From Tolypeutes matacus (Eukaryota; Chordata; Mammalia; Cingulata; Chlamyphoridae), in contig JAKSZT010005175.1 of the NCBI GenBank assembly GCA_026826555.1, positions 3,053,302 through 3,117,301 of the forward strand: a stretch of DNA of 64,000 bases, given 5' to 3'. The position numbers and the translations under genes are program-made. Under the pieces are notes generated by a model. That model saw only the letters and a program-made list of their open reading frames with translations, did not search any database and was not told the origin of the DNA. Below, piece after piece: positions 47,006 through 59,115 of this stretch. How positions within the stretch are numbered: position 1 is the stretch's first letter; every line of letters starts with the position of its first letter.

Positions 47006-47702
47006 AACATAATCACATTTGTAAATCAGCAGTTTGTTATACGTCTTATAATGTGCTTCCATCATCTTCATCCATTACCACATATTTAAAATCGACCTTA
47101 TTAAAACATTCTACATATATTCATCATAAGTTTCCCCATCTCAACTCTGTCTCCCACTAACCTATATTCACTAGTAATACTCCATAAATTCAATCATTAT
47201 ATTTAATTCATATCAGTGAGACCATAAAATATTCCTCCTTTTCTGTCTGGCTTATTTTACACAACATAATGTCCTCAAGGTTCATGCATGTTGTCATGTG
47301 CTTCTCCAGTTCATTTCTTTTTATAGCTGAATAGTATTCTATCATATGCATATAAAACATTTTGTTTATCTATGCATCAGGTGACAAGCACTTAGGTAGT
47401 TTCCATCATTTAGCAATTGTGAATAATGCCACTAGGAACATTACTGTGCAAATATCTGTTTAAGTCCTTGCTTTCTGTTCTCTGAATATATTCCAAGTGG
47501 TGAGTCTGCTATATCATATGTCAGTTCAATATTTAGCTTACTGAGGAGCCACCAAATCATCTTACACAGAGGCTGCACTATTTTACACTCCCAAGAACAG
47601 GGAAAAGGTGTTCCTAATTCTCTATACCTTCTATATTTGTAGTATTCTCTTTTAAAAAGAAATAAAATGATCATTCTGTATGGCATGAAATATTTCATTG
47701 AA

Positions 47703-49490
47703 CTTTTTAAAATTATTTTTTTTTAAAGATACTTAGATTACATAAATGTTACACAAAAAATATAGGGATTCTCATATGCCCCACCTCCCACACCTCCTAC
47801 AACCTCCCACATAAACATCTTTTATTAGTGTGGCACATCAACTGCAATGGACAAACACATCCTGGGACTTTGCTATTAAGCATGGACCATAGTTCACATT
47901 GTAGACCACACTCTCTCCCACACAGTTCTGCATGTTATATGATGAGATAAAATGGCCTATATTTGTCATTACAATGTCACTAAGGACATTTCACCAGTCC
48001 CAAAAAAAGCCCCAATATTACAACTGCTTTTCCCTCTCCCTGCACCCAGAGCCTCCAGTGGCCACTGGATCTACATTAATGTTGTAATTCTTCCATTGCT
48101 TGAATCACAATATGTCTATAATAGAATACCAGTAAGTCCACTCTAGTCCATAACTCTTCCCTCAGTCCTGAGGAGTCTGGAAAGGTGGTGTCCATTCCAC
48201 CTCCAAGTGAGAGGGGGCTTATATCCCATGGGGAAGATGTATAGGCTTATCCTGACTGCAGTTGCAGACTCTCTTCATTCCCTGGGATACCATTGTCCAT
48301 CATCATCTCCCTGCCTGGTGTTCTGGGTGAGTCCATTGAGCTGTGGAGTAGGAGTTGCAACTCCACCAAGATTCTGGGTCCAGCTGGGACATGGACAGCC
48401 CAAATACTCAAGATTCTGGATGCACACCTACAAACTAAAGCACCAAGTATAGGTTGAATAGAAGTGACAAATGAACCATGTGCAGGGAAAACATATTTGA
48501 GTCCAACTCTGTCACTCTCAGGAGCACAAATTCCAAAGTAGGGCCCACTGGTAAGCCACCAAATTCTGGAGTTGTCTGCCCTGACATAGGACCTGAGTGT
48601 CTCCAGAGCCCTCAGGAGTTCTCCTATTTGGGGTGATATCCACTTTGGACATCTATGAGGTCCTATTGAGATGTGTGTAAGCATTACCTCTGGAATGACC
48701 TCCCTACTCACTTTGAAGTCTCTAAGCCATATGAACTCATTTGTCTTTACCTTTCCCCCCCTTTATTCAAGGTCTTTTTCCAGTCATATTGCCAGTTGGC
48801 ACTTGGTAGTAATCCCTCATTGCCAGGGAGGCTCACCCCCGGGCATCTTGTCCCACACTGGGGGGAAGGTAATGCATTCATATGCTGAGTTTGGCTTATA
48901 AAGAGGCCACATATGAACAACAAGAAGGTTTCAGAACGCAACACTCAGGCACCCCATAAGAATAGGCTAAGTTTCAGTTACAAGAGCAAAGACTCATAAG
49001 GCTAGTCATCAATGACAGGAACCCATCAGTGGGCTATCCTCCTTAGCCAGACATTGCCCTGCACTTGGGGGACTCTTCCTCCTCCTTAGCAGAGCTATCC
49101 TGACTGGGAATTCAGTATACTCTCATTTATTGAGTGATTCTCCACCCACTGTGAACATGCCCTACCCCTTGATCATTTGAACAATTTTATATATCTTTTA
49201 TTTATATTCAGGTGAACTTCCTCCCATGAAACCCCCATCCCCGGCATACCCCACCAATGATCCTCCACCACCCCTATTGTAACCCTTCTGTGATCCAAAC
49301 CTTCCTTAAAGATGAAGCCCATATAATAGCCAAATGCAATTAATAGGAAAATGAAATAATAACGGTAAGTTTAAATGTAAGAGAGGAAATACATGGAAAC
49401 TAAAAAAAACACACTAAAAATAAAATAAAATTAAAGGATTGGGATATTCAAAAAATGGGAAAAAACAAAAATTTTTTTTAAAATTTTTAA
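47703..49490 (-). mobile_element. Longest copy of the L1-associated 3' block
   Basis: The 3' terminus (47,703-48,010) is L1 3'UTR. Beyond it, 48,010-49,330 is a block shared with 12,720-13,232 and 36,100-36,961. On the minus strand it has an unbroken 154-codon stretch (48,247-48,711) and a 65-codon one (48,747-48,944). These resemble no L1 ORF1 or ORF2 part and no protein I know. They may be chance openings in the 3'UTR. Confidence 0.6.
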
Positions 49491-50557
49491 ACCTTTTTCC
49501 TTTTATCAGTGCATTATCGGTCATCCAGTCTGTACCAGAGCACCTTCCCCCTCTCACCCCCCAGTGTCTCCCAAATTTTCATTAAATTTTCAAAAAGGTT
49601 TTAGGTCACAACAAAGTCACACACAGAATACTAGAGACTCTCATATAACCAACCTCCTCCAGTTTCTTCACCCCATATTAAAACCTTTTTGTATGTGAAT
49701 GGTAGCATTGTTATAACTGTTATACAGATAGTGAAACATAGCTACTAAAAATTGTCAATGGTTTATAATCGGTTTACATTTTAGAACGTACACTTTTATA
49801 AATTTTGATAATATTTACCATGTTTGTAATATAATACAAAACATTTCCACTGACCACTAAATACTCCCTGTTTAATATGTTTTGTTCCTACCTCCCTATC
49901 CCCCTGGGGCACATGACAACCCCCTGTCTTGACTCATGGATGACAAGATTCATAGTTACATGCAACAAGAGGTCTTGGCATGCTGATTGTCCTCCCCTAT
50001 TAAGATACACCCTTGCTCATAAGAGATGCCCACCTGTCTGTTTCTGGGTGAATCAGTCCTCCCAAAGATGGGGTCCATCTCCTTCCCACTCACCATGTGG
50101 GTATAATCCACCGACACAACACATTATGACACTATCAACATTCACACACTCCCCAGAAGCCTGCTCCAGATGTGCTCCATCCTAAATGCCCTCCCAACCA
50201 ACACCCTAAACCAGTGACACTCCCTTGTCATATTGCCTTAAGAACATTCCCACCCCTGCACTTTCAACCTCATACCCACAAATCCCGTGTTCACCTGGTC
50301 CATCTCCCATCTCTTCCCCCAGTATCCTGGGTATTCTAACCCACCCTTCCTAATCTACCCACCTGTCGACCGTGCAACACTAAACCCAGTAATATCACTA
50401 TGCACCTGTCTTATCCTTCAATACACAACTATACTCTATTACTTTACCATAGATTATGTCCCTATGGGTGATGGCTCACAACCTTCCCTTCTCTTTCTCT
50501 CTCTTGTTAACCTATCTTTCAGACAATGTTTCTCAAAGACTGCTCACATTCCTTAAT

Positions 50558-51351
50558 TCATATCAGTGAGGTAATGTACTGTTCATCCTTCAATGCATGG
50601 CTTGCTTCACTCAACATAAGGTCTTCAAGATTCATCCATGTTATTCTCTGTGTTAGCATTTTATTCCTTCTTACAGCTGAGTAATATTCCATTGTATGTA
50701 TGTAACACATTTTGTTTATCTGTTCTTCTGTTGATGGGCACAGAGGTTGATTCCAATTTTTGGCAATAGTGAACAATGCTGTTATGAACATTGGTATGCA
50801 TATATCTGTTTGTGTTTTTGCTCTCAATTCTTCTGGGTTTATACCCAGCAGTGGAATTGCTGGATCATACAGAAGTCTATTGTTAGTTTTCTGAGGAAAT
50901 GCCAAACTGTCCTTCACAATGGCTGGATATTTCCACAATCCCACCCACCAGCAGTGGATGAGAGTTCCCATTTCTCCACATCCTCTCCAACACTTATAGT
51001 CTGCTGTTTTTTCAATAATTGCCATTCTAGTGGGTGCAAGATGGTATCTCATTAGAGTTTAATTTGCATTTCCCTAATAGCTAATTATGTTGAGCATTTT
51101 TTCATGTACTTTTTAACCATTTGTATTTCTTCCTTGGAGAAGTGCCTTTTCAGGTCAATTGCCCATATCTTAAATGGGCTGTGTGCCTTTTTATTTTTGA
51201 GGTGTAGGATTTCTTTATATATGCAGGAAATTAGGTTCCTATCATATATATGGTTCAAAAATATTTTCTCCCATTGGGTAGGCTGCCTTTTTATTTTCTT
51301 GATAGTGTCCTTTGAGGTGAAGAAGGTTTTAATTTTGAGGAGATCCCATTT

Positions 51352-51427
<76 letters not shown>

Positions 51428-54400
51428 TTTTTTGCTGCTCGTGCTTTGGGTGTGAAGTTCATCAAACCATTTCCTATTACAAGGTCCTGTAGATGCCTCC
51501 CTACATTATCTTCCAAAGTCTTTATGGTTTTAGTTCTTAGTTTACATCTTTGATCAATCTTTAGTTGATTTTTTTGTATAAGGTGTGAGATAGTGTTCCT
51601 CTCTCATTCTTTTGAATATGGATATCCAGTTCTCTAAGCACCACTTGTTGAAGAAGCCATTCTCTCCCAACTGAGTGGGTTTGGTGGCCTTGTTGAATAT
51701 CAGATGACTGTATATGCGAGGATCTATATCAAAACTCTCAATTCAGTTCCATTGGTCAATATGTCTATCCTTGTGCCAATACTATGCAGTTTTGATCACT
51801 GTAGCTATAAAGTATGTTTTAAAGTCGGGTAATGTTATACCTCCAACTTCATTTTTCTTTTTCAATATGAATTTGACAATTCGGAGCCCCTTACCTCTCC
51901 AAATATATTTTGTAGTTAGTTTTTCCAGTTCCTTAAAAAATACAGTGTTGATTTTTATTGGGATTGCATTAAATCTGTAGATTAGTTTGGATAGGATAGA
52001 CATCTTGATGATGTTTAGTCTTCCTATCCATGAACAGGTAATATTCTTCCATTTATTTAAGTCTTCTTTGATTTCCTTTAACAGTGTTGTGCAGTTTCCT
52101 GTATATAGGTCCTTTGGATCTTTAGTTAAATTAATTCCTAGGTATTTGATTCTTTTAGTTACTATTGTAAATGGTATATTTTCTTGATTTCCTTCTCAGA
52201 TTGCTCATTATGGTGTAAAGAAATGCTACTGATTTTTGAGCTGTGGTCTTATAGCTTGTGACATTACTGAACTCCTTTATAAGTTCTAGAAGCTTTGTTG
52301 TAGATTTCACAGGGCTTTCTATGTATAGGATCAGGTCGTCTGTAAATAATGAAATTTTCATTTCTTCTTTTCCAATTTTGATGCCTTTTATATATTTTTC
52401 TTGCCTCAGTGCTCTAGCAAGTACTTCTAAGGCAATGCTAAATAGGAGTGGTGATAGTGTGCATCCTTGTCTTGTTCCCAAACTCAGAGGGAAGGCTTTT
52501 AGGATTTCACCATTGAAGATGATGTTAGCTTTGGGTTTTTCATATATACCCTTTATCATGTTTATAAAGTTTCCTTCGTATTCCTATCATTTGCAGTGTT
52601 TTTTTCATGAAACGATGCTGTATTTTGTTGAAAGCTTTTTATACATCATAGAGATGACATGTAATTTTTTTCTTCAATCTTTTTATGTGGTGCATTACAT
52701 TGATTGATTTTCTTATATTAAACCATCCTTGCATATCCAGGATGAACCCACTTGGTCATGGTGTATAATTCTTTTGATATATTGTTGAATGCAATTAGCA
52801 AATATTTTCTTGAGGATTTTAGCATCTAGGTTCATTAGAGAAATTGTTCTGTAATTTTTCTTTCTTGTGGTATCTTTGTTTGGCTTTGGTATTAGGGTAA
52901 TGATGGCATCATAGAATGAGTTAGGCAATATTCCTTCTACTTTTATATTTTGGAAGAGCTGAAGCAGGATTGGTGTTAGCTCTTTCCAGAATGTTTGGTA
53001 GAATTCAGCTGTGAAGCCATCTGGTCTTGAGCACTTCTTAATTGGGAGGTTTTTGATGACTGAGTCTATCTCTTTACTTGAAATTGGACTGTTGAGTTCA
53101 TCAATTTCTGCTTTCATCAATGTAGGCTGTTTGTTAGTTTCTAGAAAGTTGTCTATTTCCTATAAATTATCATTCTTGTTGGAATATAATTTATCAAAGT
53201 ATCCTCTTATGATAGTTTTTATTAATGTGGGGACAATTGTGCTATCCCTTTGCTCATTCCTTATTTTGTGTATTTGCATGTGTTCTCTCTTTTTCTTTGT
53301 TAATCTGGTTAAGGGTTTGTCAATTATATTGATCTTCTTGAAGAATCAGCTTTTGGTTTTGTTTTTTTTTTTCTGGTGCTTTCTTATTTTCTGTTTCATT
53401 TAGATCTGCTCTAAACTTTCTTATTTCCTTCTTTCTACTTCCTTTAGGTTTCATTTGTTGTTGTTTTACCAATTCCACCAGGCCTGCCATTAGGTCTTCA
53501 ATTTTAGCTCTTTTGTCTTTTTTAATATATGTATTTATGGCTATGAACTTCCTCTCAGGACAGCTTTGGCTACATCCCATAGGTTTTGATATGTTGTACT
53601 GTCATTTTCATTAGTTTCAAGGTCGTTGCTGATTTCTTTTGAGATTTCATTTTTGACCCATTGTTTGTCTAAGAGTGTTTTGTTTAACTTCCCTATCTTT
53701 GTGCCTAATCTGTTTCTCTGGCCCTTAGTGATTTCCAATTTCATTCCATTGTGGTCAGAGAAATTACTTTGCTTAATCGCAATCTTTCTGAATTCATTGA
53801 GAGTTGTTCTGTGGCCTTGCATGTGGTCTATCTTGGAGTATGATCCATGTCCACTTGAAAAAAATTTAAATCCTACTCTATTTGAATGTAGTGTTCTGTA
53901 TATGTTTATTAGACCCAGGTCCTCTAATGTATTAATAAGAGTCTTTGTTTCTTTATTGATTCTCTGTCTAGATGTTCTGTCTAATGGTGATAATAGTGTA
54001 TTACAGTCCCCTACTATAATTGTAGAGGCATTTATTTCTTCACTTATTTTTTCCAGAGTTTGCCTCATGTATTTCGAGGTACCCTGGTTAGGTGCATAAA
54101 TGTTTATGATTGTTCTCTCTTCTTAAGAGATAACTCCTTTTACTCATATATATTGTCCATCTTTGTCTCTTACAATAATTTTACATTTAAAACATCTTTT
54201 ATCTGAAATTAAGATAGCTACTCCTGCCCTTTTTTGGCTATTGTTGGCTTGTAAAATTGCTTTCCAGCCATTCACTTTCAGCCTCCTTTAATCCCTGGGT
54301 CAAAGGAGGGTTTCTTGTACACAGCATATAGATGGTTCATATTTCCTTATCCATTCTACCAATCTGTGTCTCTTGACTGGACAATTTAATCCATTAACAT

Positions 54401-54440
54401 TCAGTGTTATTACTTGCAATGAATTTCTTACATCAGCCAT
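50558..54440 (-). pseudogene. L1 ORF2 (endonuclease and reverse transcriptase), full length but disabled
   Basis: ORF2p nicks DNA and copies L1 RNA at the nick. The start is ATG at 54,440 (MADVRNSLQVITLNVNGLN), 64 bases after ORF1. The endonuclease runs to about 53,750: an INIYAPN motif, GDCN (usually GDFN), YSKIDH and the SDH triad end are seen. The RT part shows [10 protein letters not shown] near 53,010, [10 protein letters not shown] near 52,460 and FTDD at 52,346-52,335 (usually FADD). The C-terminal part includes a W-W-C-G-type cysteine region and [10 protein letters not shown] near 50,650. Stops (one after QETLL near 54,305) and changes of frame between 53,541, 53,320, 52,713, 51,782, 51,085 and 50,558 disable it. 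Length from start to stop (3,883 bases) is close to the 3.8 kb norm. Confidence 0.92.
51349..51427. repeat. (TTTC)n microsatellite inside L1 ORF2
   Basis: About 19 perfect units. On the minus strand they are read in the ORF2 frame as repeated K-K-E-R, between sequence matching KARAAK on one side and KWDLLKIK on the other, so the flanks are in the same frame. Confidence 0.95.
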
Positions 54441-54504
54441 ATTTTCTTTGGTTAATGTATGTGATATGTTGCTTTTAATTCTCTTTTTTTCTTTTTAGTT
54501 GCTC

Positions 54505-55500
54505 TTACACTCTCCTCCAACTCTTTCTCCCCCTTTTTTCCCTTTCAACTTGTAGAACTTTGCTAAGAATTTCTTGAATTGCATGTTTCTTCTTGGCATG
54601 GTCTCTTAATTTCTGTTTAGCTGTTAACATTTTGAACTGTCCATCATTTTTGAATGCCAGTTTTGCTGGATAGAGAATTCATGGCTGGAAGTTTTTTTGT
54701 TGTTGTTGTTGTTTTGTTTTTTTTTAGTACTTTGACTGTGTCATACCACAGTCTTCCTGCCTCCATGGTTTCAGATGAGAAATCAGCACTTAATCTTATT
54801 GTGCTTCCCTTGTATGTGATGGTTCTTTTTTCTATTGTTGCCTTGAGTATTTTCTCTTTGTATTGAGTCTTGGACATTTTGACAAGTATATGTCTTGGAG
54901 TTGGCCTGTTGGGATTTATACTGTTTGGGCTGTGCTGTGCGTCCTGGACATGTACATCCATCTCTCTCAATAGAGTTGGGAAGGTTTCAGCCATTATTTT
55001 CTTCAACAGTACTTCTGTTCCCTTACCCTTCTCTTCTCCTTCTGGGATACTTATAATGCATATGTTTGTGTGTTTTGTGTTGTTGGTTAAATCCCTAATT
55101 CCCTGCTGGATTTTTTCTACCTTTTAATATCTGTTCTACTATCTGATTTCAGATGTATTTTCTTCCACATCACTAATTTTTTCTTCTGCCTGTTCAAATC
55201 TGCTGTTATGTGAATCCTGCATCTTTTTGATTTCTTGGATTGTGCCATTGATCACCATCACATCCGTTATCTTTTTATGTATGTTTACAATTTCTTCAGT
55301 ATGTTCTCCCAGTGTCTTCTTAATATCCTTAATCTCTTCCTTCACTTCATTAAGTTGGTCCATGATATTTGTTTGGAAAGCTTTGATTAGGTGTTCGATG
55401 TCCTGCATCTCTTCCTGGTTTTTAGTTTGTTCATTGACTGGTCTGTGTCTTCCTGTTTCTCAGTGTGGTTTGTAATTTTTTGTTGCCCTCTCATCATCAT
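54505..55500 (-). pseudogene. L1 ORF1, full length but frameshifted
   Basis: Starts at ATG 55,500 and should end at TAA 54,507-54,505, about 331 codons. The coiled-coil part (MDQLNEVKEEIKDIKKTLGE) and the C-terminal domain (TPRHILVKMS, RLSADFSSETMEAGRLW) are clear. A frame change lies near 55,410 and another near 55,130. An expanded (GTT)n/T stretch at 54,695-54,727 alters residues in the C-terminal domain (K-N-K-T-T-T-T-T). It is the closest relative in the window of the intact ORF1 at 1-897. Confidence 0.88.
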
Positions 55501-57090
55501 TTTATCTTGATGGGTTTATTCAGTTGATTAGTTTCTCTTTCTGCTCTAGAGTTTTATTTAGCTGGTGGTTCTGTATGTGTGTTAAGTTTTCTCTTTGACA
55601 CTTTGTTTTTCTTATTTTATTTCCCTGCTTCTTTCTATTTTCACTTGAAGGCAAATTTTAGGGTCACAGGAATCTAAAGATGTGAGAAAGATGAAGGACT
55701 GTAGTAATATTGATAAAAGTTAGAAGCGAGGCTGTATTAGACTTAGTAAAATGAATATTTAACACATGCAGGCAGTGTAGATTAATAGGAAACAAAGTGG
55801 AGTACCTAAAATGGACTGGGAAACCAAACAGAGGAAAATATGTATAATGATTTAGAAAGCCAGAATGATGAGGAGAGAGAGAAAGAGTAATGAAACAGCA
55901 GAAAGGAAAAAGTTAATATTAATAAAAAAGAAGAAAACAAAATAGATAGAATAGAAATTGACACCCTTAAAGTTGTGTGCTAATGAAAAAAGATGGTATG
56001 TAAGAACCATAACAGAAAGCAGAAGACAGAAAGAAGAAGGAAGGAAAAGAGATAGCATTGGGAGACAAAATCAATATAGACAGCGAATAAGAAATCATGG
56101 AAGAAGAAGCACAGCAAAGAAGAGACAAGCTAGCAGCACCTAATTAAAAAAAGAAAAAGAAAAAAAAAAGAACGAAAAAAGGGGAAGAGGAAAGAAAAGC
56201 AAGAGACAACAAATAAACACAGAAAAACCAAACAACAACACAAGCAAGTGGTCAAACCAAGCTAAGGAAGAACAGTGTTCCTTCCTGGGCCCTTGTGGAG
56301 CCTCTCAACCTGCTTGTGTTGATCAATCAATTACCCTGCAAGGTTCTATCTGCAGGTTTTGAGGCAGATTTTAGTGATTAAACTAACTTAATTTTTTTTC
56401 TTTTTTTAAAAAAATGACTGTTTTTGTTTTTGTTTTAGAGAAATAAGGGACCCAAAAGAAGGCCTCTTCTAGATCACTCCCTTCACCGGGGGGACCCTAA
56501 ATAGGCTCATGGAAACTAATCAAGCACTTCCCACTTTGTGGCCTCCCCAGGGGAGCTGAAGTTCTGATGCTTGTCAGTGCAGAACGATAAAAATGGCTGA
56601 CTCCACCCCTCTGGATCCAAGCCTCAGTATCACTGGGCTGTTAGGTAAATCAGGCTTCTTCAGCAGATTCACCTCTCCCCTCAGCCTGGTGCTACTTCAA
56701 GCCAGCTATTTTGTTCCCCAAAACTTCAAGAGGTTCCAGGCAGCCAAATGCACAGAAAAGAAACCCCTCTCGACCTTCCGCCAGAACCCTCCCACTCTCA
56801 GAGAATGCTTTCTCTCACTGGGTTGCCAGCGGGAATTGGGGCTTGTCACAGCCTTTTCCCTGATGGTGGGGCTCAGCTATCTGTGTCGACTACCACAGCC
56901 AGGGGAAAAACTTATTATTCTTTCCTGAGCCATCCATCTCGCCTTCCAGCTCCCTCCAGAACAATGTCCTGAGGGTTCTCATTCCTTGCGCCCCCAGCAC
57001 AGACCACTCAGGCAGGATCCTGTCCCCAATCAGCCATCCTCCGATAGTGAGTTAGTGAGTGCCCTCCTAAACCAAAGCCTTCTTGCCTGC
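55501..57090 (-). promoter_or_regulatory. Decayed L1 5'UTR
   Basis: Aligns with 898-2,382, but CpG sites have largely turned to TpG/CpA (9-10 left in the last 640 bases) and the YY1 core reads AAGAAGGC. Probably inactive as a promoter. Confidence 0.7.
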
Positions 57091-57615
57091 TATTTCATTG
57101 AATTTTGATCTGCAGTTCCCTAATAATTAGTGATGCTGAACATCTTTTCATGTACTTTTTGGTCATTTGCATTTCCTCTGGAAAAATATTTATTCAAATA
57201 TTTTGCTCATTTTTAATTGGATTTCTTGTCTTTTTGTCACAGAGTGTGTGATCTCTTTATATAGAATGGAAATCAAATGTTTATCAGCTATGTGGTTTCT
57301 GAAATTTGGAGTATTTTCTGTTTTTTGAATATTGATAATCATGTCTTAATAGGGGTTGGAAAATTTTTGGTCATTATTTCCACAATTATTCTTTCTACAC
57401 CTATTCTATTCTCTTCTTCTTCTGGAACACCTATAAAATGTAATAGTGTGTGTTTCATGGTATCATTCAATTCCCTGATACCCTGCTCAACTTTTATCCA
57501 TTCTTTTCTTCTTCTTTTCTTCTGTCTTTTCAGGTTCAGATGCTCTTTCTTCCAATTCACTAATTCTTTCGTAAACCAATTCAAATTTGTACTTGTTTGC
57601 CACTAATGTGTTTTT

Positions 57616-58215
57616 TTAAACAATTATTTTTATTAGAGAATTTATGAACTTACAAAACAATCATGGATAAAGTACAGAATACCCATGCATCACCCCTCTA
57701 CAACTTCTTACATTGTTGTGGAATATTTGCTAAAGAGTATGAAAAAAATGTGATCAGACTATTACCACTAACTATCGTCCTTAGCTTACACTTGGTATAT
57801 TTTTCCAAACACCCCCTAATACTAACACTATTTATTAATATTGTACGTTTGTTATAGTTTATGAGAGAACACCCTCATATTTGTACTGTTAACCACAGTC
57901 CATCTTCCACCACATTGTTCACTGTGTTATACAGTCCCATGCCTTGTACATTCTATCCAAAGTCTACACTTGATAGCTCTCATTTTCATCATAGAGTTGT
58001 ACAGTAATAGCACTAGTAAACCATTGAAAGTTTTCCTTAGTCCAAAGGAAAAATCTCATACACCCCAGTTATTGACCCTTAGTAATGATACAGTATCTTC
58101 TTTGACATTGATGCAAGAATATTACAATACTGCTGTTAGTTATAACCTCTAGTGTATTTTCTTCCCATCCATTGTATCTTTCATTCCCATAAGCACTGAT
58201 AATTTTCTTTGCAGG
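57616..58215 (-). mobile_element. L1 3'UTR insertion, truncated
   Basis: T-rich start, 'attagagaatttatgaacttacaaaacaatcatgga', 'tactgttaaccacagtccatc', 'ttgttcactgtgttatacagtcccatg': an L1 3'UTR subfamily also seen at 20,970 and 44,815. It splits ORF1 sequence of the host L1. Confidence 0.7.
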
Positions 58216-58589
58216 TTTTTAAATTGTTCTTTATGCTCACATAGTGTTATATTAATATCCTTTATCTCTTTAGCCATATTTCCCTTCAACCCCTTAAATT
58301 ATGATTTGTGTGAACATCATTGATTAGTTGTCTTAAATCCTGTCTCTTATCTGGATTCTTGGTTTGTTCCTTTGGCTGGGCCATATCTTCCTGTTTCTTA
58401 GTATGACTTGTTATTTTATTTTCTATCTAGGCATCTGATTGTGTTGGTGAGTTTACTCTGTTATCAATTTCTCTCTATTGCCTAGTGATTTTATTTCATA
58501 CCTCTTCTTTGATTTTTGCTCCAATTTTTCCTAGAACTTTAAGATTGCCCTGTTTAAGTTATCAAAATAGGGACAGAGAGCCACTAATG

Positions 58590-59115
58590 GGCTATAGACC
58601 AGATCTACGGTGACTTGGAAAGAAATGTGAGCAACATGCTTCGACTTCCTTCACTTTGCTGGCTGACAATTAGATGGCACTCTTCAGAAAATCCTTTCCA
58701 TGGAAATGAATCTTTCAATTTCCACTGACTAGATCTTCTAAGCCAGTGATTTAAAACTGGGTTTTGCTGGTCAGACTCATTGAAGAGAAACCACACTCCG
58801 CCTTCAGCTATACCCTCCCTCTTCACAGAGAGGAATATGTCCTTTCCTCTCTCTGTTTGCTTCTCAGCCACAGGTTTTACCCACTCTATTCACCTCAGGA
58901 GTAGGGGTTGGGCAACATTCTCAGCCATGTGACCAGCAACTCACAGTTTTGCTTTTGGCCTCTTGGCTGTTTTGTCCCCAGTCCTTCCTGGATGATGTGT
59001 GCAGCACACTCGTCTGCAGGTCCCCAAAGCAGCTACCTTGAAACACTTCTATGTCTCCCCTATTTTATAAGAGAGCTGTGCCCTGCTGAGTTACTCCAAT
59101 GCCATCTTTCTGGAA
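58590..59115 (-). promoter_or_regulatory. 5'UTR of the host L1
   Basis: More GC-rich than its surroundings, ending on the sense strand near 59,112 with AGAAAGATGGCATTGG, which keeps an AAGATGGC YY1-like core. It is otherwise unlike the 5'UTRs of the two other L1s, so it is a different L1 subfamily. Confidence 0.55.

Larger units (their letters stand above)
47691..57102 (-). mobile_element. Full-length L1 insertion (47,703-57,090) with 12-bp target duplication
   Basis: TATTTCATTGAA occurs at 47,691-47,702 and 57,091-57,102, and the old host L1 sequence continues across the two copies. Inside lie, from the right, an L1 5' end and 5'UTR (57,090-55,501), ORF1 (55,500-54,505), a 64-base spacer, ORF2 (54,440-50,558) and then 2.85 kb of sequence to the left end. 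This last part holds L1 3'UTR-like sequence twice (49,880-49,560 and 48,010-47,720). Either this L1 lineage has an unusually long 3'UTR or a truncated L1 (47,703-49,490) inserted into its A tail. The site in element orientation, TC/AAAA, fits L1 endonuclease. Confidence 0.85.
44950..59115 (-). mobile_element. Old host L1, fragmented by nested insertions
   Basis: Pieces of one minus-strand L1, in order: 3'UTR (44,950-45,394 and 46,603-46,751), ORF2 3' part (47,006-47,702 and 57,103-57,340), ORF1 part (57,341-57,615; a PEEEENRIGVERI stretch at 57,339-57,584), ORF1 start and 5'UTR (58,216-59,115). The sense 5' end near 59,112 keeps AAAGATGGCATTGG. Most of ORF2 is missing. Insertions at 45,395, 46,752, 47,703 and 57,616 break it. 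That all pieces belong to one element is an inference. Confidence 0.6.

Noticed and set aside
51349..51427. CRISPR-like or other spaced repeat array
   Set aside because: A simple tetranucleotide microsatellite without spacers; no CRISPR arrays are expected in a mammalian genome, and none were seen.
51104..54099. Several 130-157 codon plus-strand frames
   Set aside because: They lie antisense to ORF2 of the full-length L1 and have no coding signal of their own.
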